Positions 44,573-57,029 of a DNA stretch of 64,000 bases are shown in pieces. The stretch covers positions 124,001-188,000 of the forward strand of contig JANTQF010000003.1 in NCBI GenBank assembly GCA_032988165.1, written 5' to 3'. This DNA is from Emmonsiellopsis sp. PD_33. Its lineage: Eukaryota; Ascomycota; Eurotiomycetes; Onygenales; Ajellomycetaceae. Position 1 is the first letter of the stretch, and each line of letters starts with the position of its first letter. Both the position numbers and the translations under genes were made by a program. Below the pieces are notes generated by a model, which was not told the origin of the DNA, made no database searches, and was given only the letters and a program-made list of their open reading frames with translations.

Positions 44573-45058
44573 CTAAAATATCCAGCTCAATATAATCCAC
44601 AGCCCCATCCCGGCACCAACAACAATCGCCGCAACTTTCAACACAGCAACTCTATCGCCCTGCCTCGCCATCCGCGTGAGTCGGCCCGCGCTACCACGGA
44701 TATTCGTCGACATCGAGGAGAATACTTCGCTCTGTTATTTATTGGTTGGCATCGTCTGCTGTTAGCGGGGTGGATCGACCGCGAAGGGTATATATGGGGT
44801 GGAACTAACAGTGTGATCGATGGCCCCTTGGTCTCGGGCATTGTCGTAGATGTCGATTGTGACGGATTTCAGCGCGTTGGTCTTTTGCGCGAGAGCGTCG
44901 AGGAGCGCGTTGTTTTGTCTGGTTGGTTTTTGTTTCAAGAGGGGTCAGCTTGCGTGTCGTTGATGCGATTCAGGGGGGATGTGCCATCGTAGTAGCAACG
45001 ACGGATGGGTTTGGAGGCTGGGAAGGGCATACTGCTCACGAACGTAGGCCTCGCTCAT
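44573..45058 (-). CDS. sft1: SFT1/Bet1-like Golgi SNARE
   Basis: A short spliced gene not visible as one ORF. Exons: 45058..45033 (MSEAYVRE), 44918..44810 and 44731..44573, giving 97 aa, the length of yeast Sft1. Exon 2 encodes the SNARE helix start: NNALLDALAQKTNALKSVTI, then DIYDNARDQGAIDHT. Exon 3 continues SEVFSSMSTNIRGSAGRLTR and MARQGDRVAVLK, then a C-terminal membrane anchor (VAAIVVGAGMGLWIILSWIF). Both junctions keep the frame and use GT..AG; intron 1 has a GCTGAC branch-like site. The zero-layer Gln and the tail anchor fit a Qc-SNARE for transport within the Golgi. The first exon is the least certain part. A 200-codon frame on the other strand is a shadow. Confidence 0.85.
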
Positions 45059-45957
45059 CTTTGCGACGGGGGCCGAGGAGGACTGGTTCTATATCGGATG
45101 ACACTTCTTTTGCCGGTTGGGTATCCAGGGGAGAGATTTTCCCTCTATTTACAGAGGGAATCAGGATATGTTGCCCTTCCCTGATCGTTTCGGCGCAAGG
45201 GCAGTGTAGAAAATGGCGGCCTGGTGTCGCCTCTTGGTGGCGGGAGTGGTTCAAGCTTCAGGGTTGACGGTGGCCGGGTCGGCAAAGGATTGAGAATTAG
45301 CAGGTTGACTGGCTTATCGGTGGGGTTTTGTGGTCTTTGAGAAGCGAGAAAGCGTTTAGGTATCTAGGAATCTGATCTGGAGTTTTGGATCTAAGGTTGA
45401 CGTTGACGTCGGCATCTAAAATATGTCATGTGATGTGGAGACAAGCATGACTAAGCAAATATTAAAAGGGGCAGGGGTTGACTGCTTCGATTCCAAGGTT
45501 TAGATAGATAGTATTGGTTATTCAATTCTCCATTCTAAATGATACAAGAGTATTTGGGTAACTAGTCATCCTGGATAAGCTAGAACGTTAACGTACAGAA
45601 TCGCTCCATACTCATAGCTAAACTTCAAATATCAACTCCTTGGGTTGCTTGCAAGCTAAATAATATCTTCAACGGTCAAAAGCACTAGTACTAGTAAGGC
45701 AACTGAGAAAAGAAAAATGACAAATGCGACTGAGCCGGGAGGTCCCATTCGGTTTGTTTTAGATTATGTTGGAGCCTGTGGTAACCGGCCAGCACATTGA
45801 GAGCCGAGCTCAATTCTGCAGGCGGACTGTGGTTACCACGGCCAGCCCTGACCACCCCCCCATGGCTGTGCAATCGGATTGGAGATAGATGCGCTAGCCG
45901 ACCTCACCATAGCATTTTGGCTAATTCTAGCTGGTAGGATATGGAGAAAACTCACTG
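45059..45957. other. Intergenic region with a 9-bp inverted repeat
   Basis: Promoter of SFT1 and 3' flank of the membrane-protein gene. GTGGTAACC (45778-45786) and GGTTACCAC (45831-45839) form an exact inverted repeat 44 bases apart. No gene seen. Confidence 0.4.
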
Positions 45958-48900
45958 TTACCGTTCCGCCGACTGCTCATTCTCATCCTCGCTGTTGCTG
46001 GATTCGCGACGCTTCTCGCCCGCGTGCGAATTTCTATGGTCGATCGTGCGTTCGCGGGCTTTGGCGCGATGGGGTTGGATATAGATGTCAAAGTTAAGCT
46101 CGCCGACGAGTTGCTTTACGTTACTAGATACACAGTTCGTGTAAGCACAATCAATTCATCAACTCGAGGGTGATTAGAAACCAAGCGCGATGATAACGTC
46201 CCCTTACTGCAAAAAGTTCAGGCCAAACATCAGGGAAAGACCACTCACCTCACCAAATTCTTCAAACTCGAGCTAACCATTGAACTCAGCACTTCAATGG
46301 ACACAAACGCCGAGAAAGTCGGGTCTTCGATGTTACTAATATCCATCGAGCCCTCGTTCATCCTCCGCAGTTTCTTTGCCAACGGAAACGGATGAGGTGG
46401 TGATAGATACGGTGGGAGTGCAAGCCCATTCGACACCGCCGCTGACAAATGGCACAACACGGAGGTGGTTATCTGCGAGTGGAAGTCGGGCGAATTGGCC
46501 GCCCGCGCGAGCATGTCGATCCATCTCTCCTCGTCCCCGCTGTGGGAGCCTGTAGAGCTTCTTCGTCTGTACTTGGCCTCGGTTGTCGTTGACGATGATC
46601 GTTCAGTCAACCCTCCAAGGTCCCTGGTAGCATGAGACATGAGCTCCATGCTTGTCAATATGGTTTGGATTTCTGAGGTGATGTTGTCGTAAATTTCCTT
46701 GGGGAATCGACCGCCGATGCTCGGTTCGTAAGCGGTAAATTCGATATGAGATCGGATGTTTGACAGCAGGGATATTTCCTTCGCATACAGCTTGACACGG
46801 GCACGCTCGAGGAGGCGTGCAGGCGACTGAGGATTGGTGGTGTCTCCTTGCTCTTGGTGTATCCATACCTCAATTGTGGTGTGCATACAGCTATAAAAAT
46901 TTGCCAAAACGAAAAGGCTTTGTCCAAGATATCGGCGGACTTGCGAAGACGCCGAAACGGGATATGGGAAGATAACCCAGAAAAAGGCAAGAGCACATCC
47001 CGTTATCACGGCGGCTAGCCTATAAGGGCCAAAGATATAGATGGGATAATTTTTCAACCCTGTCCTTGTGACACGTTCCTCTCCAAGTTTTCGGTTCTAT
47101 TGTGAAAATTAGCGTCGAGTCTGCCTGGGCAGATCAGCGGTCTAACCTGAAGCTGGTACCCAATGATCATGTTGAAGGTAATCAATGCGATCAGAAAAGT
47201 TGGAATAAAGCGCGGATATTTGATTAGGAAATAATGCTGATGAGAAACTGCTGTTACTAAACGGTTCTTTCCCTCAGACTGTGCAGCGATGGTTGAAGGA
47301 CTGACTTACTTGCAGGCAATTCCCAATGTAAAGGAAAACAATAACCCCTACTGTCTTTCCGACAACGATATACCAAACTACAAAGCACAGCACCACCGAC
47401 ACCGTAGTCGCCGCGATTCGGCCTACCAATCCAAACAAGGACTTCCCACTCGTTGGACTCATTGCGAGTATAATAGCAATCACCGCCCAGTTCCACCGGT
47501 GACTATTGAATATGGATTGAGTCTGGCGTAAAAAAGCAAGAATGGCAGGCGAAAATGATGCGATTGCGACACGGAACCCAAAGGTGCTTTGTTCAGAGCT
47601 GAGCAGACTTGAGAGATGACGGATACGGTTGCCAAATCGTTGCCAACCATTGGCGGGCGGTAGGTGTTCGGGGTCTCCCATCCCGACAACCTTGAGGGGA
47701 TTCCCACCTTGTAAAGGCGAGTCTTGTACAGGCTCGTGTTTCGTCTTACCGATATTATCCGCCTCGTCGTCATCTGTTTCAGTGTTGAAAGCGAACCATT
47801 CCATGAACGCTTCCTTTTTTGGGAATATGAGCCTCCTGCTCTTCATCGTTCCATCCGCGACCTTGCCATTGGCGAACCTGACAAAATCAAAAGTAGTTTG
47901 CAGCACAAGCTCCTGCAAATGGTCAATGAGTATGAGCACAAAGAACTCCTTCCGAATCTCGCGATCTTCTGGTGCCTGGGCTGTATACCCCTGGCTGCCA
48001 CCGATTGACGAGAACGCATTCAACGAAGCCCACGTTTCCGGAAGCTGTCGCTTTTTGTCAAAGAAATCCTGCAACTTCGTCTGGAAATGGTTCGTGAACC
48101 CCTCTCGACCTGGTGCAGTTATATCGACCGTCTCCTCCTCATCTCTAGGCGAGAGGGAGAATCTTCTTCCTCGGACTTCTTTAACGAATTCTTTCGCCTT
48201 CACAAATTCCAGTGTGATTAGCGCATGCTGTAATCCCGAATTCACAATCTTCGTAGCCGTCTCCAAACGTTCGCACAACGGTCCAATAAAATGTACCCCC
48301 GCATATCCGTCGTCGTTCTCGTCTTCGATATCGCTCGAATGGGACCATGATTCATCTCCCCCTTCGGGATGTGGATTATCTTCAGTTTTTGATAGCTTGC
48401 GGAATATTTCCGGCAGCATTCCGATCCCAGAGAGCCCGATCAGGATGGACCGCAGGTATGTAAACGTTGCTTCCAGATCCTCGGCGGTGAGTTTGCCCCA
48501 TGCCACTTCTTGTTTGGCGTAGTAAAGGTCAGCACGAGCCTTGGAATGGATAGCATTGAGTTCGTTGATTGCTGTTTTTAACGCTTGGGCTTTGGGGTCC
48601 GGTGGTGATGGATTTCCGTGTCTCACGGCTGTTGCTTGTCGGGATAGAATGGACACTGCAGTACCGCGCCTCGTCAATGTGGCTAGGCGGGTTAGTCTCC
48701 ATGGCCCATCCCTTCTACTTCTTCGGACATAGGCTATTTGTGCATCCAGCAACGCTTTCACTGTCTTGGGATAGGGTTTCAAGCTGTGGAAGAGAATGCT
48801 TCGGCTAGTGACGGGCAGTACCAGGAGAGATGTTCCCGTGCCAATCGCGAAGCCGATAAGGAACGCTAGTAGCAGTTGTTTCACGATCCGCAACCCATCT

Positions 48901-49603
48901 GCCAGTTTCACAATCTGTCCAGCCCTAGTCATTAGAGCAGCCACGTATATAGAGAAAGCAACCATCGGGGCCTGCAACTCTGCCGGCCGATAGTTCCGTA
49001 GAGTATTTCCAATCCTAGTATAGCACCGTAAACGTCAGCCAAGCGGAACCACAAAATACACATAAAAAAGCCAGAATCATCAAGGTGCCCGAACCAGATA
49101 TCGAAAATAAACCAAATTGCCGCAACAGCAGATGCACTGCTATTATACCCCGTCACAATGTCGCTGCTTGACCCTGCCGGCGTCGTATGCTCCCTCGCCT
49201 TGACCGTGCAGTAAATGCCCAAGCAACACAACGACGCCGCAACGCACGTCGCAAGCAGGTTGAACAGCATGATCTTCATAAACTTCGCCCGCGGCATCAG
49301 ACACTGTGAATGCACAGCTATAATCGGCGCAAAGAATCCGTAGTTCTCTGTCAGGTTTGCGACCGCGTTGGACTGGTGTCTACATACGATCAAACGCATA
49401 TCAATTAGCAAACGAGCCGCATGTCCATGTATGTACATATATCGGATAGTAACAACTCACATGGCAATCGCAATCATGGGCGGTAACCCGCCCTTCAGCA
49501 TCATCAGAACCGTAAGCATATCCAAGCCCAGCAACGACCAGACGCGCTTCGGCGTCAAGGAGGCCCATTCTACCCCCCATATCTTCTTGTGCTTGCTGCC
49601 CAT
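45958..49603 (-). CDS. ArAE/FUSC-type membrane transporter with DUF2421 (Bre4-like)
   Basis: About 1,078-aa polytopic membrane protein of the fungal Bre4-like family (an ArAE-2-type N-terminal membrane half, a FUSC-2 region and DUF2421). Exons: 49603..49461, 49379..49095, 49014..47310, 47236..47147, 47096..46249 and 46123..45958. First membrane cluster: MLTVLMMLKGGLPPMIAIA, FMKIMLFNLLATCVAASLCC, VAAIWFIFDIWIGNTLRNYR, PAELQAPMVAFSIYVAALM, LLLAFLIGFAIGTGTSLLVL. Second cluster: FRVAIASFSPAILAFLRQTQ, WAVIAIILAMSPTSG and onward. A soluble C-terminal part ends in an acidic, charged tail. Transport of aromatic acids or drugs is known for related exporters; the substrate here is unknown. The exon 2/3 junction (TG|GTTCGG..CTAG|G) is chosen because it restores the expected DIWIGNTLRNYRPAEL. 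Confidence 0.87.
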
Positions 49604-51003
49604 TGCGTGCTGCGATGTGCCCGGGGCATCCCCTCCGGAGTATTTCTGTCGAGTGTGTTGAGCGGTTTGTGGACGATGCAGTAACCGTGTCTTTGGGATG
49701 GGATTGCCCGTCCGCAATTAGGGGGCATGGCTGTTCGTTCTCCTTGCTCCTGGGGTCGTTCGATGGTGGACAATAAATAGGTGACGTCAGTGTTTCATTG
49801 CGGGGACAGCTGAGAGGCTGGCTGCTTGTGCAGTTGGTTTCGAACGGAGAGAACTAGTTGGAGTTATTTTAGAACACCGCCATTCTGCCCCGTCTGCCAG
49901 TACTGCGCAGGATGTGTTTGTATCTGGATTGCTTTCTCTCCGGAGAAGAGACGTCTAGGGAAGTTGGATTAACTAGAGTTGATTAGTCAGGAAGCTTCCA
50001 AGGCTCCAATTGGATGGAAAGATGCTATTCAACCAAAGATGCCCCGTATGGACTGTATAACCATGGCAGGCAATATCGATAAATAGCACATCAGGGAGTG
50101 AGGCAAAAGATAGATGGCTGGGCAATAAGCACCGTTTCTTGCTAGCCTACATACATACATGTGGAGGAGGAAAAATGGTTTGGGGAAGGGGATAGCGGCA
50201 TATAGAGGAGAGGAAGGCAAGAAAAGTAAAGGGTGGGAAAAACATACGAGGGCCCTAAGGCCTCTCTTGGGAGTAAGTCAGGTAGTCGCTAATGGATTAT
50301 CAGGTGGAGATTGCACGGAAACAAGCAAACAAGGCTACCAAAATCAAGAAATCAATCACGCCAAGGAGCAAGAGCAGCAGAGTAAGAAGGAAACAGACAG
50401 GCAGACGGTAAGATCGGATAGAACAGTGATCCAGAGCATTGTTGTGTATGTTGGGTTGGATAGGTAGAGCAACGTAAGACACGGGGCTACTAGGGTTGGG
50501 GGAAATCATATATAAATGTGGGAGGCAGGTGATGAATGGAACACTGAGGGGAGGACGCAAAGCCATTTCGGCATGGGATAAAAGGAAATAATAGAACACA
50601 CCCGCCGCTATGCCATCAAAAGAAAAAAGGGAGGGAAGTATACATCGTAAATTCTGCGAAGGGCAAAATAAGGATCGGGTGTCCAAAATCTAGTCAGAAC
50701 GACACTCCAGTTGTGTAGCTATAGGCCCGTTTTCCTGGTACACACGGTGGTATGCAAAGAGCAGCTAAGTCTAAGGAAAGGGGTACTGAATCGGGATTGG
50801 AGAACGGGAGAAGAGCAGGACTCGGCGTATAGGTTTCGTTTCGGGGATATGAGGAGTAAATTACGAGTATAGATTTCGTCGTCACAAACGGTTTGCCACA
50901 CGAAGGCAAACAAGGCGCGTCTCGGGAAGACTGAAAGAGAGGGGGTTGAAAATAGCCTGGCCCGCTTCTGTAAGTGTCGGCTCCTATATAGGCGGCGATC
51001 ATG
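49604..51003. other. Intergenic region
   Basis: Promoter of the membrane-protein gene and 3' flank of the Zds-like gene. The 128-codon frame at 50300-50686 (-) is Leu/Ser-rich but has no family pattern. CATACATACATG repeats occur near 50149-50161. No gene supported. Confidence 0.4.
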
Positions 51004-53802
51004 TCACCACATGTCATCGTCGTCATCTGCGGCATCGTCGCTGAACTGGGATCGGGAGCCGGCATGTTGGTGATATTGGTTTTGGCCATATGCGGACCCG
51101 TTTTGAGATGATTGGCCATGCCCTCTCGACTGAGACCATTGGTTGCCTTCGCGGTCGTTATTATCATAATCATACATTTGCGAATCATTATATGAGCCAT
51201 TATTGTACTGGTCATGTTCTTGGTTCTATAATGCGATATTAGAATCGTGGCGGCAAGTGAAACACGGATATTCTACGGGGTTAGTACTCACCTGCTGATA
51301 TCTCTGGTATTGGGAATACTCCTCTGACTGTTGTGGCTGCTCTTTCGTCCGTTGCTGGGTTTGAGAAGGGGCAGTAGCCAGACTGAGATTGGGATGCATC
51401 TGTTGCACTTTGGCGAGATACGAGTACATGAAATTGCTGAGTAGAACTTGCGAATGCAGTGCGCGTTTGGGGTTGGCGAGCTTGTAATGCGCTGTCCGAT
51501 AAATCTCCCGTTCCATCTGGATGGGAAATCTGGTCCAGTTGTAGTCAATATCCGGCTTCAGTTCCCGTATTCGTGGTTCGGGAGAAAGGTTCCTAGACGA
51601 ATGCTTCTTGTGCCCACTATCGTGACCGCTTTTCTTCTTCCCGCCAAAGAAGGAAGAGAATAAACCGCTCTCTTTCTCCTTCTTCGACTCCATGCCAGTA
51701 GATTTCCTCGCGTTGTCTTTCCGGCGTTCATCTTCCAACTTGACTTCGGCCCGGTCTATTACCACACTCTCGCGCCCTCTTTGCGCGCCATCGATAGACT
51801 TTTGTAAAACGTCCAGGCGGGTATTATCATGTGTCTTTTCGGTGATTTTGGGTAATTTGCTCTTTGTTTTCTTTGCATCCTCTTCCTTCTTCTTATCCTT
51901 CTCTTTCTCCTCGGTGCCCCGGAGCCAGTTCCAACTCGATTTCCGTCCACCTTCTCCATCCTTTTTATCTTTTGACTTCTTCGAATCCGACCTTTTAGTC
52001 GAGCTGTCTGATATGGTGGGAATGAATGATAGGGAATCTGTTCTCGTACTATTCCCCGGAAGTGCGGCGGGGTTCGCGGCGATTTCACTAATGGTCTGGG
52101 GGCTTTCTTTTGCCGGTCTAATTATTCCAGCTCTCTTAGAACTTCTGCTCGTTGGCTCAGCGGGTAATGGTGTTTGTGGAGGTTGTGAAGGGGGTGGGTC
52201 GTGTGAGGATTTGCGTGTCGGAATATGTGGTTGTGGAGTTGATGTAATTGGTTTGGATGACTCCTTCACTTCTGATGGAGTTTCTATGGCCGGTGGTATT
52301 TTTTGGGTCGCCGTTGGTGTTTCTAAACTAGCTGGACGTCTGTTGGTGCTACTTTGAGATTGCCAGGGCTGAGATTGCGACGGAGCACTAGCTCTATTCG
52401 CGGAGCTTGAATTATCAGAGTCTGACGGTGGGCTCGATAGACTCTCTGTTGGGGAAGTGGGTTTCGTGCGCATTGCCGGTCTCGAGAACAGCGACGCTCC
52501 AGAGCCGAGCGTCGGCTCAGTTGAAACCCTCGTTAAACCAAGAATTGGAGGTTCTTCAGAGATAGGGGGAGACCGTCGGGCAACAGTTTCCGCATCCACA
52601 TCGGATTGTCTTTGTATCCTCCTCGAGCTAATCCGCTCTCCAGTCCTCACACTTCCCCTCCGGTAGGTGGTCCTAGTCGATCTTCGCAGACTGTGTCCGG
52701 GAGGTGCAGGAGGTAATATAGGCTTATCATCCACGATTGCATCTTTCCCAGCCTCTTCCATTACCGCTCCCAGATCAGCTCCTTCTTGTCTGCTGCCGGA
52801 AGAGGATGTGTCAATCTGCCTTGATAGCATAGACTTTTTCCTCCGCAATCCCCCTGTAGAACCCTGTCGTTGCGGTCCGGTATCAGTCATTGTTAATTCG
52901 CCTGACCTTCGTTTAATCTGGTCCGCTTTGCCGTCGAGAAAACTCTTGAATTCCTTGGGCGCCAGCCCAGGGTGTAGGCGGGCTGGAACCCAAAATAACC
53001 GTGATGTATCGTCGTCATCGGAAGGGGTGGAGGAGGGCATGGGCGGGATGCCGAAATTCGAACCGAACGACGGAAGATCGGGGTCTGCGGCGCCTACATC
53101 CATCGACATCCTCCTGAGAGCTGCCAGATTACTCAGTTCCTGCGCGACGGCGGCCGGGTCAGACTCATAGTCTATGTCGTTGATGGGGATGGATTTCGAG
53201 GTCCTCGCCGACGAAGAGCGGGTTAGCACTGGCGAGAGTTGTCCCCCGCCATCGCGGTCGTTGGCGCCAGATTCTGGCGTCGTCGGGGGACGCTGGCCAT
53301 TTGCGCCAGCGCGGTCTATCGAACTTGTCCTGATGGGAAGCGGTTGGGGGTGTCTGGCCGAGTCGGGCGACGTGGGGCTGTCCCGACGGGCCAGGGTGAC
53401 GGAAAGAGACTCGTTCATCGAGGATGGGATGTAGCTGAGGTGTCTGGAATCCCGCCGGTCATAGTCATCATCGTACATGTATCCAATTGTTTCCGTGACG
53501 TGGTGGCTTTCATCGCTGATAGAGAGGTGTCCTCGTTTGGTAGGGTATGCTCCGCTATGCTCGTAAGGTCCGGTCGAGGCCTGTAAGGGGAGACGACGAT
53601 CAGCCTGCCGGGTCAACCTGGGCACCCGCACGAGTATAGTGTCTCCTCCAAACCAACGAGGCGAAGCGTTCGAGGGGCTAGAGAGAGGGGGAGAGGAGAG
53701 GAGAAGCGAACGAGGGGAGACACAGCCAGCTTCCGCAGCAGTCCTCGTCTTCACCACGCACGCAGCCGAGGGGAAAATGCGCTACCGACTCACCTGCATC
53801 AT
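51004..53802 (-). CDS. Zds1/Zds2-like protein (Zds C-terminal domain)
   Basis: About 839-aa, mostly disordered regulatory protein. Yeast Zds1/2 bind PP2A-Cdc55 and act in mitotic entry/exit and polarity. Exons: 53802..53794 (only MMQ), 53580..51292 and 51225..51004. Near the N-terminus is a conserved-looking HLSISDESHHVTETIGYMY. The long middle is Ser/Thr/Pro- and Lys-rich (many SP/TP sites). The Zds_C domain lies near residues 676-725: KPDIDYNWTRFPIQMEREIY, LANPKRALHSQVLLSNFMYS. The last exon is Asn/Gln/Tyr/Asp-rich and ends DDDDMW. The first exon is a 9-base guess from ATGATGCAG|GTGAGT and CTTACAG|GCC. If it is wrong, the start may be ATG near 53479. Confidence 0.88.
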
Positions 53803-54949
53803 GGGGATGGCTAGAGGCGCGCAGAGCAGGACGCGGCGAGCAGCAGAGACGGTGAATGGCGACGGGCGGCCGGGGGGTGGATCGGACGGGGGGTCGGCGT
53901 GGTAAATCAATATTTAAATATCGAGGCGATGTGCCGCCTGCAGCGCCCAGAGGAGGAGGTCAGCGACGGGAGGGCATCGAGCAGACAGCTTCACGTCCAC
54001 AGCGGGAGGGGCGTCGAGCAGAGGGCAGCGGGCGCCATGGGGAGCGAGAGGGGGTCGAGAAGCCGGCAGAGCGTCTGGGGTTGGTGGTTGGTGGTTGGTG
54101 GAGGCGGAGGCGGAGGTGGGAGACGCCGGACATGGGCGGTTGGGTTAAATAAGTTATGTATTTATTGATATTTAAATAAGTAAATAGTATGCACTCCACA
54201 GCCTTGTTTGAAATATTCTTCTGTCTGTTCTTTCATCTCTTGGATAGAGAAACAAACGAAACATCCCCAAGTCCCGAGAGTATATATATAGTTAAGAGGC
54301 TATAATCTGCCCTATTTACCCGCCTTGCTGCTCTCTACATCTGGTTTATATTTATTTCATACATTTCTTTGATGTATTTATTCAACTATTTATTGCTTTA
54401 TCCCTATGTTCCATCGCCGTATCTCATTCCTCCCTCCCCGCCGAGTCCCACCATATAACCTCGTTTAAACTGCATGTCTCTGCTATAACTACTGACTCCA
54501 GAATCTTTTATTTAGGCACTGTTCTAAATATTGGTATTTGATTGACTTCCCATCTTGCTGCGAATTTGGCCCAAAAGAAACTGCAGAAAGAAAAGCGCAA
54601 AAAAGACAAAAAGGACAAAGACACGCTAGCGCCAATAAACATGCAAAGGGACAAAATCAACTTATCCGGTTAAAAGGAGAAAAATCAGGTCGTAACATAT
54701 AACCCAGATGATAAAATGTGCAGGAATGTAGATAGCAAGAGATATGCCAGAGTATGGCCTGCCACTGTATACCGGGGCGGAACTCCATCGCTCAGAGAGT
54801 GGGTGCGTACCACACAAAGCATCTGTAGATTTCATGGAAACAGCTAAAAGATAGATCCTCTAACATCGCCTGCGAAGTAGCCAGTCTTCGGGATCGGGGC
54901 ATTCAAGACGTAGCTCGTGGTCATGGCAGTAAGGTGGACAAATACGGCA
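53803..54949. other. Divergent/convergent spacer with a G-rich tract
   Basis: Upstream region of the Zds-like gene and 3' flank of the Ysc84-like gene. From about 53850 to 54125 the + strand is very G-rich (GGTTGGTGGTTGGTGG and GGCGGAGGCGGAGG), while 54150-54560 is AT-rich. The G-rich tract would be C-rich in the Zds leader. No gene seen. Confidence 0.5.
54075..54122 (+). repeat. G-rich tandem repeat, G-quadruplex candidate
   Basis: TGGTTGG-type units followed by GGCGGA units on the + strand, with many GG/GGG blocks at short spacing, about 280 bases upstream of the Zds-like first exon. Quadruplex formation is only a possibility. Confidence 0.5.
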
Positions 54950-56369
54950 TCATACAGCGTCAACGTAGTTACTAGAAAAAAAGGAGTTAGCCTAATCATG
55001 AACCCACGCGTTTATGTATGGAGAGGCCTACCTGGGGAAAATTCCTGTTCTATCCCCTATTTTCCCAGTCCACCAGTCCTCCTTTTTATCCGTCCGTTTC
55101 AGAATTGTGATTATGTCGCCCTTTTTGAATCCTAGGTCACCTTCTTGGTCGGCATCGAATGTGAACAACGCAACCGCCTGGTCCTTTCTGAGTGACGCCG
55201 GGCCGGTCTTTGGAGTAAAGACCGGTTTGGGTGCCGTGGGCCGTGACGGTTTTCGATCACTGTACGAATAGTCATCGTCTCTCTGGGTGTAGTTATCAAA
55301 AGTCTCATTTGGATTGGCTCTGGTGGTGTGTGAGCGACTGATGCCGCCAGAAGGTTGGCGGTCATAGACATCGTCCGCCCAGGTATTGGCACGTCTTGGT
55401 CGGTCCCGGTAATCATAATCATCCTGCGTATTAACAGACCCTGTCCGATCTCGTCTGACGCCCTGTCCCATAGCATCGCCTCTCCGGCCCTCCCAGACAA
55501 CATCATCATGGCGCTCATCATATACGGGGATATCGTTATACATAGAATTGGATCCATACGAAGCGTTGCCAGAGAATGCGCGCGACTGGAGAACTCGCAT
55601 AAGGGGATCAGCGGCGGGGGGTGGGCGGACAGATCCTTCAAGTAACTGGCGGGCGGAGACCTTTGAGTTGTAAAGCCGTTCGTTTGCATCTTTTCGTTCC
55701 ACCAGCACACTGCCCTCCAAGCTCACACCCGCGAAAAGACCTTTTGTTTTCGAATAGGAGAACACACCGGCGACGCCCTTTGTGCTGGCAGCGCCGGCAG
55801 CCTCGGCATTGCGTCCGATGGGCCCAGCGGCAATGGAGACATTTCCTCCTAGCGTCACGGAGCCAGCCTGTGAGAAGGATCGGACAGCGCTGTAATCATT
55901 TAGAATAAAAACAAAATCCGTCAATTCGAAGCCGATCTGCCCACCAAACCCAGCGCCAGCCGTCGCGATTGCGGACGGGGCTGACCATGTGTTATCTGCC
56001 AGCCGTGCAACGACAATGCCAGAACCGAATCGGGCAGAGCCAAGGAACCCCGCCTTCAGCACCGTAATGACCGCAAGACCCTGCGCAACGAGGAATTGTC
56101 AGCATGGGCTATTCATTATGTTTGTGGAGCAAAGCAGCAAGGCAGACCTTTGCATTCGCGAGAATCTGAGGCGGAATAATCTTATCTGGACCAAAGGCCT
56201 GACGGGGATCGATAAAAGACGCGAGGATCTTGCCAGCTTTTCTACACTCGCCTGGTTGCCGGACGTCAGTATATGCAGTGGCACACGTCGGGTTACATGC
56301 AGACGGGGGGGAAAGTGGCAACTCACTTGCCATGGAAGACGGCAGCGGATTATGGATTCCAAGAGGCAT
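54950..56369 (-). CDS. Ysc84/Lsb3-like SYLF-SH3 protein
   Basis: 405-aa endocytic protein. In yeast, Ysc84/Lsb3/Lsb4 bind and bundle actin and bind lipid through the SYLF domain, at cortical actin patches. Exons: 56369..56327, 56251..56148, 56080..55032 and 54971..54950. The SYLF (Ysc84) domain covers about residues 15-215: CRKAGKILASFIDP, ILANAKGLAVITVLKAGFLG, GSGIVVARLADNTWSAPSAI, GFGGQIGFELTDFVFILN, GVSLEGSVLVERKDAN. A linker with Arg/Asp/Tyr-rich repeats follows, then an SH3 domain (VALFTFDADQEGDLGFKKGD, DWWTGKIGDRTGIFP) completed by the 22-base last exon (SNYVDAV). All junctions keep frame. The start codon is 660 bases from Gem1, which runs the other way. Confidence 0.93.
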
Positions 56370-57029
56370 GATTGTGCGCGGGTGTGAAGGACGCTGTATA
56401 TCAGATGAAACCGCGACGCCGCGCAAAGGCGTCAGGAGGCGGAGGGGGACTAGAACTCCGCGGGCGGGCTCAAAGCGGCGGATGCAGCGCACGGGAGAAG
56501 GGTGTGAGAATACAGCAGCGGCTTCTCGCAAAGGGGCAGCGGAGCAGGGAGAGCGGGGGAATGGCAGAGCGGTGGACGGGCAGAGGGCGCAGAGGGAGCA
56601 GAGGGACAGCGGGGGGAGAACTCGAGAGCAGAGGGGGACGGCATCACAGCGTCCGGTCCAGGCGGTGGAAGGGCTCGGAAGCGGTAAAATAAGTGGCTGC
56701 GGTGTGGCGGGTATTACCGTATTAGCAATGCTGGGCGGTGTAACTTTGACTCGGCGTAACGCCGATACGGCTAGTACCACGCCAACGCTAAGCTGTGCTG
56801 GGCGGCGCTGACGTAATCGAACTGTGCAGCGGATCGGCGCCATGTTGTTCCGCAACCGGCGCAACAGCTTCCCCTTCCTGTCTCTGATGTCAACCTTGGA
56901 ACTAACCAGTCGACACGCCTCGTGGGTCGCTGGGTACGAGTATCTTTGCATGATGGACACCGGCACGTCCCTATTCTGATCTGTCGGCACAATATCCCTC
57001 AAGACACACTCTGCGGTAAGGGCATTGAC
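56370..57029. promoter_or_regulatory. Divergent promoter between Ysc84-like and Gem1 genes
   Basis: 660 GC-rich bases between two start codons pointing away from each other. A long frame (57332..56109 -) crosses it but is a composite of the Ysc84 exon, noncoding DNA and the antisense of Gem1. No intergenic gene seen. Confidence 0.55.

Noticed and set aside
44390..44992. 200-codon plus-strand frame
   Set aside because: Opposite the SFT1-type SNARE exons, which show a complete family pattern.
47629..48522. 297-codon plus-strand frame
   Set aside because: Antisense of the large exon of the membrane protein gene.
51692..53586. Plus-strand frames up to 221 codons
   Set aside because: Shadows of the Zds-like coding exon.
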